From an uncultured bacterium (lineage in GTDB: Bacteria; Verrucomicrobiota; Verrucomicrobiia; CAIQCK01): a stretch of DNA of 64,000 nucleotides. The notes beneath the pieces are model-generated. The model was not told the origin of the DNA. It did not search any database and saw only the letters and a list, made by a program, of their open reading frames with translations. Positions 47,961 through 58,187 of the stretch are shown here, in pieces. The position numbers and the translations under genes were made by a program. Where the stretch lies: the NCBI GenBank assembly GCA_903870275.1, contig CAIQCK010000119.1:62001-126000 (forward strand), in the 5' to 3' direction. The stretch's first letter is position 1. Every line of letters begins with the position of its first letter.

Positions 47961-48058
47961 TCCGACTCGATCCGACCCAATCCGACTCAATCCGATCGGA
48001 GCTGACTGGACCGACCGGTCCGGGTCAATCCGGGTAAATCCGACTCAATCCGACTCAA
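47961..48058. repeat. Degenerate decamer tandem array (TCCGACTCAA)
   Basis: tccgactcga-tccgacccaa-tccgactcaa-tccgatcgga ... tccgggtcaa-tccgggtaaa-tccgactcaa-tccgactcaa. Confidence 0.75.
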
Positions 48059-48279
48059 CCCCGGGCATTGCCGAACGAATGAAGCCGGTTGAACATTGCA
48101 AATGCACGATGACGGTGGCCGCGAGCCATCCGCTTGGAAACCCGCGGTGTGGCGCGCGGATGTCAGCAAGCGCCCCCCGTGACCGCCGGCGGACGGAAAC
48201 GCTTGGAAAAAACGGGGAGGTCAGTTATTAAAAAGAGCGCTTCGCGGGCTGACCGCGTCGCGTCAACTTCATCCGAGCC

Positions 48280-50835
48280 ATGAAAAACATTCGCGCTTTC
48301 AACGTTGTCGCCAACCTTCCCGAAGAACTGAGCGGACTGCGCACGCTGGCCTTCAACCTCTGGTGGTCGTGGGACGCCGAGGCCATCGAACTGTTCCGGC
48401 GGCTCGACCGGGAGATATGGCGCGCCTGTTATCACAACCCCGTGCGGCTGCTCGGCCAGATGGACCAGAGCCGGCTTCAGACGTTGAAGGCGGACAGCGG
48501 GTTCATGGCGCACATGCGACGCGTGCTGGCGCGGATGGAGCGCTACATGAGCGAGCCGACCTGGTTCCAAAAAGCGCACGACGGCACGGCGAAGTCGGAC
48601 ATGGCTTACTTCTCGCTGGAGTTCGGCATTCACGAATGTCTGCCGATTTACTCCGGCGGCCTTGGCGTGCTGGCGGGCGATCACCTGAAGAGCGCGAGCG
48701 ACCTCGGCCTGCCGCTGGTGGGCGTCGGCCTGTTGTATCGGAACGGTTTTTTTGAGCAGCAACTCAACGCTGACGGCTGGCAGCTCGAAGCGTATCCCGA
48801 TAATGATTTTTACAACATGCCGATTTCGCCGGCGACCGGCCCCAAGGGCGAGCGGTTGAAAGTCACCGTGGACCTGCCGGGCCGGCGGGTCGCGGCGCAA
48901 ATCTGGCGGGCGCAGGTGGGCCGCGTGCCGCTCTATCTGCTCGACACGAACCTTCAGGAGAATCCGCCCGCCGACCGCGGCATCACCTCCACGCTTTACG
49001 GCGGCGACAAGGACATGCGCATCCGGCAGGAAATCCTGCTCGGCGTCGGCGGCTTCCGCGCATTGCGCGCGCTGGGCTGCAACCCGCTGGTCTGCCACAT
49101 GAACGAGGGCCACGCGGCGTTTCTGGCGCTGGAGCGCATCCGGACGATGATGAAAGAGCAGGGGCTGAATTTCGCCGAGGCGCGCGAAGCGGTGGAAGCG
49201 GGCACGGTGTTCACCACCCACACGCCGGTGCCGGCGGGCATTGATGTGTTTCAGCCGGACCTGGTCGGGCATTACTTCGGCGGCTTCCAGCAGGAGCTGG
49301 GCCTGAACCGCGACCAGTTCCTGGCGATCGGCCGCGCCAATCCGGGCGACAACGGCGAAGGTTTCAACATGGCCATCCTCGCGCTGCGCACCTCCGCGAA
49401 ACGCAACGCCGTCAGCAAACTCCACGGCTCGGTCTCGCGCCGGATGTGGCGGTCGCTCTGGCCGGACTTGACGGAGCCGGAGGTGCCCATCTCGCACATC
49501 ACCAACGGCGTTCACACGCACTCGTGGCTCTCCAACGAAATGGCGTTCCTGTTCGAGACCTATCTCGGCAACCGCATGAAGGAAGAGCCGGCGGACGAAA
49601 GCGTCTGGGAAGGCATTCGCGAAATCCCCGACGCCGAGTTGTGGCGCACGCACGAGCGGCAGCGCGAGCGGCTCGTGGCGCACGCCCGGCGGCACCTGCG
49701 TTGGGAGCTGACGCGGCGCGGCGGCACGGCGGCGGAACTGGCCGACGCCGAGGAGGTGCTGGACCCGCGCGTGCTGACGATTGGCTTCGCGCGGCGCTTC
49801 GCAACCTACAAACGGCCGGCGCTGCTGCTGAGGGATATGGCGCGATTGAAGCGGCTGGTGACCAATGCGGACCGGCCCGTGCAATTCATTTTCTGCGGCA
49901 AGGCCCATCCGGAGGACAATCAGGGCAAGGAGATGATCCGCCAGTGGGTCCACGCCATCCGCGACCCCGAACTGCGCCGGCGGATCATCTTCATTGAAAA
50001 CTACGACGTGAACATCGCGCACTTCATGGTGCAGGGCAGTGACGTGTGGCTCAACAACCCGCGCCGGCCCCTGGAAGCCAGCGGCACCAGCGGCATGAAG
50101 GCCACCATCAACGGCGCCATCAACCTCAGCACCCTCGACGGTTGGTGGGCCGAGGCCGCCAGCCTCGACAACGGATGGACCATCGGCGGCGGCGAGGAAT
50201 ACCAGGACACCGACTACCAGGACAAAGTCGAGTGCGGCAATCTCTTCGACCTGCTGGAGAAGGAGGTCGTGCCGCTCTTCTACGAACGCGGCCCCGACGG
50301 ACTGCCGCGCCGCTGGATTCAGCGGATGAAAACATCCATCCAGACCATCGGCCCGTTCTTCAACAGCAACCGCATGGTCCGCGACTACGCCGAGCAGTTC
50401 TACCTGCCGTGCGCCGGGCGGTTCGCGCGCCTCACCGCCGACAAAGTCAAGGCCGGCCGCCAGCTTGCCGCCTGGAAACAGCGCCTTGCCGCCAAGTGGG
50501 GTGGCATCCGGCTCTCGCCCGCGCAGGACGCCGGCGCCGCCGAACTCCTCGCAGGCCAGGAACTTTCCGTCAGCGTCACCGTTTCACTCGACGGGCTGAC
50601 GCCGGACGACATCAATGCACAAATTGTCTTCGGTTCCATCGAGGCCGACGGCAGTCTCCAGCGCGTGCAGACCATGCCGATGAAACTCGTCTCGTCCGAA
50701 TCGGGCAACGCGCATCGTTTCACGGGCAAGATTACGTGCGGCGCCAGCGGTCGATTCGGCTACGCCGTCCGCATTCTGCCGCACCATCCCGACCTGAGCG
50801 AGCCGCTCGACATGCGCCTCGTCCACTGGGCGTAG
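48280..50835 (+). CDS. glgP: Alpha-glucan phosphorylase (GT35, TIGR02094-type)
   Basis: LAFNLWWSWDAEAIELF; MAYFSLEFGIHECLPIYSGGLGVLAGDHLKSASDLGLPLVGVGLLY; EASGTSGMKATINGAINLSTLDGWWAE. Confidence 0.93.
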   Translation: MKNIRAFNVVANLPEELSGLRTLAFNLWWSWDAEAIELFRRLDREIWRACYHNPVRLLGQMDQSRLQTLKADSGFMAHMRRVLARMERYMSEPTWFQKAHDGTAKSDMAYFSLEFGIHECLPIYSGGLGVLAGDHLKSASDLGLPLVGVGLLYRNGFFEQQLNADGWQLEAYPDNDFYNMPISPATGPKGERLKVTVDLPGRRVAAQIWRAQVGRVPLYLLDTNLQENPPADRGITSTLYGGDKDMRIRQEILLGVGGFRALRALGCNPLVCHMNEGHAAFLALERIRTMMKEQGLNFAEAREAVEAGTVFTTHTPVPAGIDVFQPDLVGHYFGGFQQELGLNRDQFLAIGRANPGDNGEGFNMAILALRTSAKRNAVSKLHGSVSRRMWRSLWPDLTEPEVPISHITNGVHTHSWLSNEMAFLFETYLGNRMKEEPADESVWEGIREIPDAELWRTHERQRERLVAHARRHLRWELTRRGGTAAELADAEEVLDPRVLTIGFARRFATYKRPALLLRDMARLKRLVTNADRPVQFIFCGKAHPEDNQGKEMIRQWVHAIRDPELRRRIIFIENYDVNIAHFMVQGSDVWLNNPRRPLEASGTSGMKATINGAINLSTLDGWWAEAASLDNGWTIGGGEEYQDTDYQDKVECGNLFDLLEKEVVPLFYERGPDGLPRRWIQRMKTSIQTIGPFFNSNRMVRDYAEQFYLPCAGRFARLTADKVKAGRQLAAWKQRLAAKWGGIRLSPAQDAGAAELLAGQELSVSVTVSLDGLTPDDINAQIVFGSIEADGSLQRVQTMPMKLVSSESGNAHRFTGKITCGASGRFGYAVRILPHHPDLSEPLDMRLVHWA

Positions 50836-50903
50836 CGCGTTGCCGGCCCGGCCAGCAACATCCTCTTTGACTTTGGCGGCGCGCCGATGTAAACAGCCCG
50901 CCA

Positions 50904-51875
50904 ATGACCCACAAGAAAGCGCTTGGTAAAGGGCTGGATGCGCTCATCCAGCGCGGGTTGTCGAGGTCCGCAACCGCACCCACGGTAACGCCGCCGGCAG
51001 CCGCGCCGCTAGCGCCACCGCCGGCCGCCGTGGCCGTCGCACCCGCGCCGCCAGCCGCGCCTTCGGCCGATTCCGTCGCGCAGGCGGAGATCGGCAGCAT
51101 TCGCGCCAATCCGTTTCAACCGCGCACCAAGTTCGAGCATGAAGCGCTGGAGGAACTCGTCGCTTCCATCCGCGAGCACGGCGTCGTCTCGCCGCTCATC
51201 GTCCGCCGCGCCGCCGACGGGCAGGGCTACGAACTCATCGCCGGCGAGCGCCGCCTGCGCGCCTCGCGCGAAGCCGGGCTGGCCACCGTGCCGATCATCG
51301 TCCGCGCCGCGGACGACCGCGTTTCGCTGGAGCTGGCGCTCATCGAAAACCTCCAGCGTCAGGACCTCAACCCCATCGAGGAATCACACGGCTACCAGCA
51401 GTTGATGGAGAAGTTCGGGCTGACGCAGGAACAGGTGGCCCAGCAAGTCGGCAAGAACCGCGCCACCGTGGCGAACTCGCTACGCCTGCTCGGCCTGCCG
51501 GAGCAGGTGCAGGCGTGGGTCCGCGACGGCCAGCTCTCCGTCGGCCACGCCAAGGTCATCCTCGGCCTCACGATCACCGACGAGATGACGATCGTCGCCG
51601 AGCGCGTGTTGCGCGACAGCCTCAACGTCCGCGACACCGAGAAACTCATCGAGCACATCAAGGCCACCACCGGCCGGCGCCAACCGGTCCGCCGCAAACG
51701 CAGTGCCGACGCCGAGAAGGCGCCGCACCTCCTCGCCGTCGAAAACGACATGTGCCGCAAGCTCGGCACCAAGGTCACCGTCCATCCGCAAACCATCGGC
51801 GGCTTCATCCGCATCGAGTATTACAACGACGACGACCTCAGCCGACTCGGCGGCATCCTTGGCGGCGAGTTGTGA
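50904..51875 (+). CDS. parB: ParB/Spo0J family partition protein
   Basis: KKALGKGLDALIQRGL; IRANPFQPRTKFEHEALEELVASIREHGVVSPLIVR; IENLQRQDLNPIEESHGYQQLMEKFGLTQEQVAQQVGKNRATVANSLRLL. Confidence 0.93.
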   Translation: MTHKKALGKGLDALIQRGLSRSATAPTVTPPAAAPLAPPPAAVAVAPAPPAAPSADSVAQAEIGSIRANPFQPRTKFEHEALEELVASIREHGVVSPLIVRRAADGQGYELIAGERRLRASREAGLATVPIIVRAADDRVSLELALIENLQRQDLNPIEESHGYQQLMEKFGLTQEQVAQQVGKNRATVANSLRLLGLPEQVQAWVRDGQLSVGHAKVILGLTITDEMTIVAERVLRDSLNVRDTEKLIEHIKATTGRRQPVRRKRSADAEKAPHLLAVENDMCRKLGTKVTVHPQTIGGFIRIEYYNDDDLSRLGGILGGEL

Positions 51876-51951
51876 CGCGGCATTCACGCCCCCGCCACGC
51901 GCGGACAATTTCCTTGAAAGCCTCCGTCCCTTTCGTTTCACTTCCCCGCTT

Positions 51952-52254
51952 ATGAGTTTGGACCCGAAGACGCCCAAGATGGATGTGCCGTATCTGGCGC
52001 AGCTCGCGCGCATCTCGCTCAACGCGGAGCAGGTGGAGAAGTTTGGCGCGCAACTCCAGCAGATCGTCGCCTACGTCGAAAAACTCAAGGAGGTCAACGT
52101 CGAGGGCATCGAGCCGACGGCGCACGCGACGCCGATCACCAACGTTTTCCGGGCGGACGAGCCGCGGACGCCGCCGGGCGACCCCGCGCCGTTCCTGAAG
52201 AACGCGCCGCAGCAGGCCAACAACCTGTTCGTGGTGCCGAAGATTGTCGAATAA
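51952..52254 (+). CDS. gatC: Asp-tRNA(Asn)/Glu-tRNA(Gln) amidotransferase subunit GatC
   Basis: YLAQLARISLNAEQVEKFGAQLQQIVAYVEKLKEVNVEGIEPTAHATPITNVFRADE. Start at ATG 51952. Confidence 0.9.
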   Translation: MSLDPKTPKMDVPYLAQLARISLNAEQVEKFGAQLQQIVAYVEKLKEVNVEGIEPTAHATPITNVFRADEPRTPPGDPAPFLKNAPQQANNLFVVPKIVE

Positions 52255-52260
52255 TGCCGT

Positions 52261-52289
52261 GATTTGAAATTAGTAATTTGTAATTTGAA
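52261..52289. repeat. AT-rich simple repeat between gatC and gatA
   Basis: ATTTGAAATTAGTAATTTGTAATTTGAAAT; repeated AATTTG(T/A)A units. Confidence 0.4.
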
Positions 52290-53753
52290 ATGGGCCTCAA
52301 CGACTTAACCATCCACGAACTGGCCGGCCGGCTGGCGAAGAAAGAGATCGCCGCCGCCGACCTGGCGCGCGATGTCGTGGCGCGGACGGAAGCGATGGAG
52401 CCGAAGCTGCACGCGTTTCTGGAGTGGAACGGCGGGGAGTTGCTGACGGCGGCGCGCGACATGGACGAGCGGCGGGCGCGCGGCGAGGTGCTGGGACCAC
52501 TGGCGGGAATTCCGGTCGGCATCAAGGACGTGTTGAACGTCCAGGGGCACAGTTGCCGGTGCGGGTCGAAGATTTTGCAGGGCTATGTCGCGCCCTACGA
52601 CGCGACGGTGGTCGCGAAGCTGCGCGCGGCGGGCGTGATTCCGTTCGGGCGGCTGAACATGGACGAGTTTGCAATGGGCAGCTCGACGGAGAACTCGGCG
52701 TTCGGCGTGACGCACAATCCGTGGGACCTGGAACGGATTCCGGGCGGCTCCAGCGGCGGCAGCGCGGCGGCGGTGGCGGCGGCCGAAGTGCCGGCGGCGC
52801 TCGGCAGCGACACGGGCGGCAGCATCCGCCAGCCGGCGTCGCTCTGCGGCGTCGTCGGGATGAAACCAACCTACGGCCGCGTGTCGCGGTTCGGGCTGGT
52901 GGCATTCGCGTCGTCGCTCGACCAGATTGGCCCGTTTGCAAAGGACGTGACTGATGCGGCGCTGGTGCTCGGCGCGATCAGCGGCCGCGATCCGAACGAT
53001 TCCACCAGCGTGCCGGAGCCGGTGCCGGATTACACCAAGGCGCTGACCGGCGATGTGAAGGGCCTGAAGCTCGGTTTGCCGAAGGAATATTTCATCCCCG
53101 GCATGGACAAGGAAGTGGACGCGGCCGTGCGCGCGGCGGTGGACAAGCTCGTGTCGCTTGGCGCGGAGATCATCGAGATTTCACTGCCGCACAGCGACTA
53201 CGGGCTGGCGGTTTATTACATCATCGCCACGGCGGAGGCGTCGGCGAACCTTGCGCGGTTCGACGGCGTGCGCTACGGCTCCCGCGCGAAGGACGCGAAG
53301 GACCCGCTCGACATGTATGGCCGCACGCGCGGCGCGGGCTTCGGGCCGGAAGTGACGCGGCGGATTATCCTCGGCACCTATGTGCTCAGCAGCGGTTACT
53401 ACGACGCCTACTACCTGCGTGCGCAGAAAGTCCGGACGCTGATCCGGCGCGATTTCATGGAGGCGTTCCAAAAGTGTGACGCAATCCTGACGCCGACAAC
53501 GCCCTCCGCGGCGTTCAAGATCGGCGAGAAAGCCGAAGACCCGCTGACGATGTATCTGAGCGATATTTTCACGGTGAACGTGAATCTGGCCGGCATCTGC
53601 GGCGTGAGCGTGCCGTGCGGATTCACAAAGCAGCCGAAGCTGCCGATCGGGTTGCAAGTACTCGGCAAGCCGTTTGGCGAGGCAACGATTTTGAAGGTGG
53701 CGCATGCTTATGAGCAGGCGACGGAATGGCATAAAGAAAAACCCAAAATTTGA
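52290..53753 (+). CDS. gatA: Asp/Glu-tRNA amidotransferase subunit GatA
   Basis: GIPVGIKDVLNVQGHSCRCGSKIL; GSSTENSAFGVTHNPWDLERIPGGSSGGSAAAVAA amidase signature. Confidence 0.96.
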   Translation: MGLNDLTIHELAGRLAKKEIAAADLARDVVARTEAMEPKLHAFLEWNGGELLTAARDMDERRARGEVLGPLAGIPVGIKDVLNVQGHSCRCGSKILQGYVAPYDATVVAKLRAAGVIPFGRLNMDEFAMGSSTENSAFGVTHNPWDLERIPGGSSGGSAAAVAAAEVPAALGSDTGGSIRQPASLCGVVGMKPTYGRVSRFGLVAFASSLDQIGPFAKDVTDAALVLGAISGRDPNDSTSVPEPVPDYTKALTGDVKGLKLGLPKEYFIPGMDKEVDAAVRAAVDKLVSLGAEIIEISLPHSDYGLAVYYIIATAEASANLARFDGVRYGSRAKDAKDPLDMYGRTRGAGFGPEVTRRIILGTYVLSSGYYDAYYLRAQKVRTLIRRDFMEAFQKCDAILTPTTPSAAFKIGEKAEDPLTMYLSDIFTVNVNLAGICGVSVPCGFTKQPKLPIGLQVLGKPFGEATILKVAHAYEQATEWHKEKPKI

Positions 53754-53754
53754 A

Positions 53755-53816
53755 TCGTAGCCGTCGACATAAGTCGGTGGCTGCCCCGCGCCACGGACTT
53801 ACGTCCGCGGCTACGA
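53755..53816. repeat. 62-bp imperfect inverted repeat between gatA and gatB
   Basis: Arms 53755-53781 and 53790-53816, 23/27 identical after reverse complement, with nested arm hairpins. Confidence 0.75.
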
Positions 53817-53822
53817 AGTAAA

Positions 53823-55268
53823 ATGGACTACGAGATTTGCATCGGTCTTGAGACGCACGTGCAGGTGAAAACCCGCACGAAGGTGTTCTGCGCCTGCCCG
53901 ACGGAGTTTGGCGCGGAGCCGAACACCAACGTCTGCCCCGTCTGCCTCGGTTATCCCGGCAGCCTGCCGGTGATCAACGAGGTGGCCATCCGCAAGACGG
54001 TGCTGGCGGGGATGCTCGTCGGGGCGAAGATCGCGCATCACTCGAAGTTCGACCGGAAGAATTATTTCTACCCGGACATGCCGAAGAACTACCAGATTTC
54101 CCAATACGACCTGCCGCTGGTCATCGGCGGCACGGTCGAATACGACTTCGGCGTCGTGGACAAAAAGCGGCTCGGCGAGACCAAAGTCTGCCGGCTCACG
54201 CGCATCCATCTGGAGGAAGACGTTGGCAAGAACTTCCACTTCGAGCGCACCAGCGGCGTGGATTTCAACCGCGCCGGTACGCCGTTGATGGAGATCGTCA
54301 GCGAGCCGGACCTGTCGTCGTCGGACGAGGCGTTCGCCTACCTGACGGCGCTGAAGGAAATCCTGATTTACGGCGGCATCAGCGATTGCGACATGGAGAA
54401 GGGCCAGGTCCGCTGCGATGTGAACATTTCCGTCCGGCCGCGCGGCCAGAAGGAACTCGGCCAGAAGGTCGAGATCAAGAACATGAACACCTTCTCCGGC
54501 GTGCGGCACGCGGTGGACTACGAAGCGCAGCGGCAGATCGAGACGCTCAACCGCGGCGGCCGGCTCGTGCAAGAGACGCGGCGTTGGGATGACATGGCCG
54601 GCGTTACCGAGAGCATGCGCACGAAGGAACACGCCCACGATTACCGCTACTTCCCGGAACCGGACCTGCTGCCGGTGTCGCTGAACGAGGCATGGCTCGC
54701 GGAAGTGCGCAAGCTGGTGCCGGAGCTGCCGAGCGCGAAACGCAAGCGGATGGTCGGACGCTACGGCATCCCGCCCTACGACGCCGGCGTGCTGGCTGCG
54801 GACGCGGCGCTGGCGGATTACTTCGAGGCGGCGGCGCAGGCGTCGAAGAACCCGAAGTCCGTCGTGAACTGGGTGACGAACGATTTGTTGCGCGACCTGG
54901 CGGAAGCAAAGCTGGCCATCGGGCAGTCGCCGGTGAAACCGCCGCACATTGCGGAGCTGGTGGAATTGGTGGACAGCGGCAAAATTTCGTCGAAGATTGC
55001 CAAGGACGTTTTTGTGGAGATGTTCAAGACCGGCAGGGCGCCAGCGGCCATCGTGGCGGAGAAAGGCCTGGTCCAGGTCAGCGACACCGGCGCGATCGGG
55101 AAATTCTGCGACGAGGTGATCGCCGCGAATCCGAAGATTGTGGCGGATTTCAAGGCCGGCAAGGAAGCGGCGCTGAACGCGCTGACCGGCCAGGTGATGA
55201 AGCTCTCCAAAGGCAAGGCGAACCCGCAGGCAGTGCGGGACGCGTTGCGCGGAAAGTTGTCTGGCTAA
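53823..55268 (+). CDS. gatB: Asp/Glu-tRNA amidotransferase subunit GatB
   Basis: YEICIGLETHVQVKTRTKVFCACPTEFGAEPNTNVCPVCLGYPGSLPV; DFNRAGTPLMEIVSEPD. Confidence 0.96.
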   Translation: MDYEICIGLETHVQVKTRTKVFCACPTEFGAEPNTNVCPVCLGYPGSLPVINEVAIRKTVLAGMLVGAKIAHHSKFDRKNYFYPDMPKNYQISQYDLPLVIGGTVEYDFGVVDKKRLGETKVCRLTRIHLEEDVGKNFHFERTSGVDFNRAGTPLMEIVSEPDLSSSDEAFAYLTALKEILIYGGISDCDMEKGQVRCDVNISVRPRGQKELGQKVEIKNMNTFSGVRHAVDYEAQRQIETLNRGGRLVQETRRWDDMAGVTESMRTKEHAHDYRYFPEPDLLPVSLNEAWLAEVRKLVPELPSAKRKRMVGRYGIPPYDAGVLAADAALADYFEAAAQASKNPKSVVNWVTNDLLRDLAEAKLAIGQSPVKPPHIAELVELVDSGKISSKIAKDVFVEMFKTGRAPAAIVAEKGLVQVSDTGAIGKFCDEVIAANPKIVADFKAGKEAALNALTGQVMKLSKGKANPQAVRDALRGKLSG

Positions 55269-55355
55269 TGCGCCGGACTTCCGGTAAAAAATGGTTTTGT
55301 AACGGGCGGTTTTTCACCGCCGGACCGAACGGGTAACAGTTAGCGGACGCTTTTT

Positions 55356-57071
55356 GTGGCATCCAACGACCAATATGTAGTGGACATCTTGCGCGACCTG
55401 GGACTGGTGACCCAGGAGGACATCGAGCAAGCGACGCCGCTCATCGGCAGCGACCCCAAAACCAAGGGCATCGTGGACGCCTTGATCAAAAAGGGCGTCG
55501 TCAACGAGCTGCAGGTGACGCAGGCGCTCGCCAACCAGTTCGGCATGGACATCATCACCTTGTCCGAACACAAGGTGGCCGACGATGTCATCCAGTCCGT
55601 GCCGGCGCACGTGGCCCGCCGCTACAAGATCGTGCCAGTGTTCAAACACGAGAACACGATCACCGTGGCGCTTTCCAACCCGATGGACGTGGATACGCTC
55701 GACAGCTTGCGCTACATCCTCAAGTGCAACGTCGAGGGCATGGTGGCCACGCAGTCCGAAATCGACAAGGCTCTCACCCAATACTACGGCAGCGCCGACG
55801 ACGCCATCGAGACGATCATGGGCAAGATCGGCCACGAGGTGACCGACGAGGAAATTTCGTTGCGCGGCGGGGAAGAGGAGACTGGCCCGGTCAGCGAAGG
55901 CGACGCGCCGATCATCAAGCTGGTGACGGCAATGATCGTGCAGGCGGTGAAGATGCGGGCGAGCGACATTCACGTCGAGCCGTTGGAGAAGAAGCTGCGC
56001 GTGCGTTACCGGATTGACGGCTACCTCCACGAGATCGAAAACCCACCGAAACGGTTGCAGGCGTCCATCATCTCGCGCCTGAAGATCATGTCGAACATGT
56101 CCATCGCCGAGAAACGCATCCCGCAGGATGGCCGCATCCGCATCGCCGTGGCCGAGCGGCAGTTCGACTTGCGCGTGAGCGACATCCCGACGGCGCACGG
56201 CGAGAGCATCGTCATGCGTATTCTCGACAAGAAAAGCATGCTCGTCGGCCTGCCGCAGCTCGGATTTTTCAGCGACGACCAGGCGACGTTCGAGCGGCTG
56301 ATCACGCTGCCCGACGGCATCCTGCTGGTGACCGGCCCGACCGGCAGCGGCAAGACCACCACGCTGAACTCCTGTCTGAATTTCATCAACCGTCCCGACA
56401 AGAAACTGATCACGGTGGAAGACCCGGTGGAGTATGTGCTGTCGGGCGTGAACCAGGTGGAGGTGCGGGAGGAAGTCGGCATGACGTTCGCGGCGGCGTT
56501 GCGCTCGATCCTGCGCCAGGCGCCGAACGTGATTATGATCGGTGAAATTCGCGACTTGGAAACGGCGGAAATCGCCATCAACGCGTCACTGACCGGCCAC
56601 CTTGTCTTCTCCACGCTGCACACCAACGACGCGCCCAGCGCCATCACGCGGTTGCTGGACATCGGCGTGAAGCCGTTCCTGGCCGCGTCCTCCATCCGCG
56701 CGATCATGGCCCAACGGCTGGTCCGGAGAATCTGCGAGCACTGTAAGGAGCCTTACATGCCGACCGACGCCGAGCGGCGGTTCATGGGGTTGGCGGCGGA
56801 GCAGGCTGCGGCTACGACATTTTACAAAGGCCGCGGTTGCAACGAATGCAACCGGAGCGGTTTCCGCGGCCGGCTGGGTATCTATGAGATCTTTGTCATC
56901 AACGAAGATGTTCAGAAACTGATATACGAGCGCGTGTCGGCGCACGTCCTGCGCAAGTCGGCGCGCGAACTGGGCATGCGAACGCTGCGCGAGGACGGCG
57001 TGCGCAAGGCGGTCGCCGGCATCACGACACCGGAGGAAGTGATGAAGACCACGGTGGCCGACGTTGACTAG
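55356..57071 (+). CDS. PilB/GspE-family type IV pilus assembly ATPase, copy 1
   Basis: Walker [55 protein letters not shown]-x2-C zinc motif (CEHC, CNEC). GTG start. Confidence 0.92.
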   Translation: MASNDQYVVDILRDLGLVTQEDIEQATPLIGSDPKTKGIVDALIKKGVVNELQVTQALANQFGMDIITLSEHKVADDVIQSVPAHVARRYKIVPVFKHENTITVALSNPMDVDTLDSLRYILKCNVEGMVATQSEIDKALTQYYGSADDAIETIMGKIGHEVTDEEISLRGGEEETGPVSEGDAPIIKLVTAMIVQAVKMRASDIHVEPLEKKLRVRYRIDGYLHEIENPPKRLQASIISRLKIMSNMSIAEKRIPQDGRIRIAVAERQFDLRVSDIPTAHGESIVMRILDKKSMLVGLPQLGFFSDDQATFERLITLPDGILLVTGPTGSGKTTTLNSCLNFINRPDKKLITVEDPVEYVLSGVNQVEVREEVGMTFAAALRSILRQAPNVIMIGEIRDLETAEIAINASLTGHLVFSTLHTNDAPSAITRLLDIGVKPFLAASSIRAIMAQRLVRRICEHCKEPYMPTDAERRFMGLAAEQAAATTFYKGRGCNECNRSGFRGRLGIYEIFVINEDVQKLIYERVSAHVLRKSARELGMRTLREDGVRKAVAGITTPEEVMKTTVADVD

Positions 57072-57118
57072 GCCCCGCGAGAATCGCCGCCGGCCAAAAC
57101 GATTTTAGAGGAAACGCT

Positions 57119-58186
57119 ATGAAAGTCCAAATGGACCAGTTGCTGGAGTTGGTCGTGACGGAGAACTGCTCCGACCTGCACCTCCGCGTGGGCCTGCCGC
57201 CGGTGGTGCGCCTGCACGGCTCGTTGGTGACGTTGACGCAGGTGCCGCCGCTGACGCAAGAGGACTCCGAGCGGCTGGTCAAATCCATCACCAGCGAGGA
57301 GCATCTGCGCCGCACGCGCGAGGTCGGCGGCAGTGACTTCGGATTTTCGTATCAGGACAAGGCGCGGTTTCGCGTCAGCATTTTCAAGGAACGCGGCAAT
57401 TTCGCGCTGGTGATGCGGCAGATTCCGACGAAGATGATGACGCTGGAGCAGATCGGTCTGCCGCCCAGCATTAAGGACCTGCTTTACCTCCCCCGGGGTT
57501 TGATCCTGGTCGTCGGCCCGACCGGCTCCGGCAAGACCACAACGCTGGCCTCGATGTTGAACATCGTCAACGAGGATCGCGACGTCCACATCATCACCGT
57601 CGAAGACCCGATCGAGTATTACCACGCGAACAAAAAGAGCATCGTCACCCAGCGCGAGATCGGCGTGGACGTGACCTCGTTCTCCGAGGCGCTGCGCCGC
57701 GCGCTGCGCCAGGACCCCGATGTGATTCTCGTCGGTGAAATGCGCGACTTGGAGACCATGGAAGCGGCCATCGCCGCGGCGGAAACCGGCCACTTGGTCT
57801 TTGCCACGCTGCACACCACCGGCGCGGCGCGCACGGTGGACCGCATCGTGGACGCGTTCCCGACGGCGCAACAGGAGCAGATTCGCACGCAGCTCGCCAG
57901 CTCGATCAAGGCCGTCATCTCGCAGTTGCTGCTGCCGAAGAAGGACGGCAAGGGGCGCGTGGCGGTGTTCGAGGTGATGATCACCACGCAATCCATCCAG
58001 GCGCTCATCCGCGACAACAAGACGTTTCGCATCCAGAGCGATATTCAGACCGGCGCGAAACACGGCATGTTCACGCTCGACAGCCATCTGGTGGAGCTTT
58101 ACCAGAAGGGCATTATTGACTACGGCGAACTGCTGACGACCGCGCAAGACCCCGAAACCATGATGCAACAACTGGGCATGAAGTAA
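57119..58186 (+). CDS. pilT: PilT twitching-motility retraction ATPase
   Basis: [87 protein letters not shown]. Confidence 0.93.
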   Translation: MKVQMDQLLELVVTENCSDLHLRVGLPPVVRLHGSLVTLTQVPPLTQEDSERLVKSITSEEHLRRTREVGGSDFGFSYQDKARFRVSIFKERGNFALVMRQIPTKMMTLEQIGLPPSIKDLLYLPRGLILVVGPTGSGKTTTLASMLNIVNEDRDVHIITVEDPIEYYHANKKSIVTQREIGVDVTSFSEALRRALRQDPDVILVGEMRDLETMEAAIAAAETGHLVFATLHTTGAARTVDRIVDAFPTAQQEQIRTQLASSIKAVISQLLLPKKDGKGRVAVFEVMITTQSIQALIRDNKTFRIQSDIQTGAKHGMFTLDSHLVELYQKGIIDYGELLTTAQDPETMMQQLGMK

Positions 58187-58187
58187 T

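Noticed and set aside
47938-48231. 97-aa plus-strand ORF and opposite 91-aa/60-aa ORFs over the decamer array
   Set aside because: Low-complexity translation of the tandem repeat.
48163-50022. 619-aa minus-strand ORF
   Set aside because: Antisense to glgP, which matches the phosphorylase family along its length.
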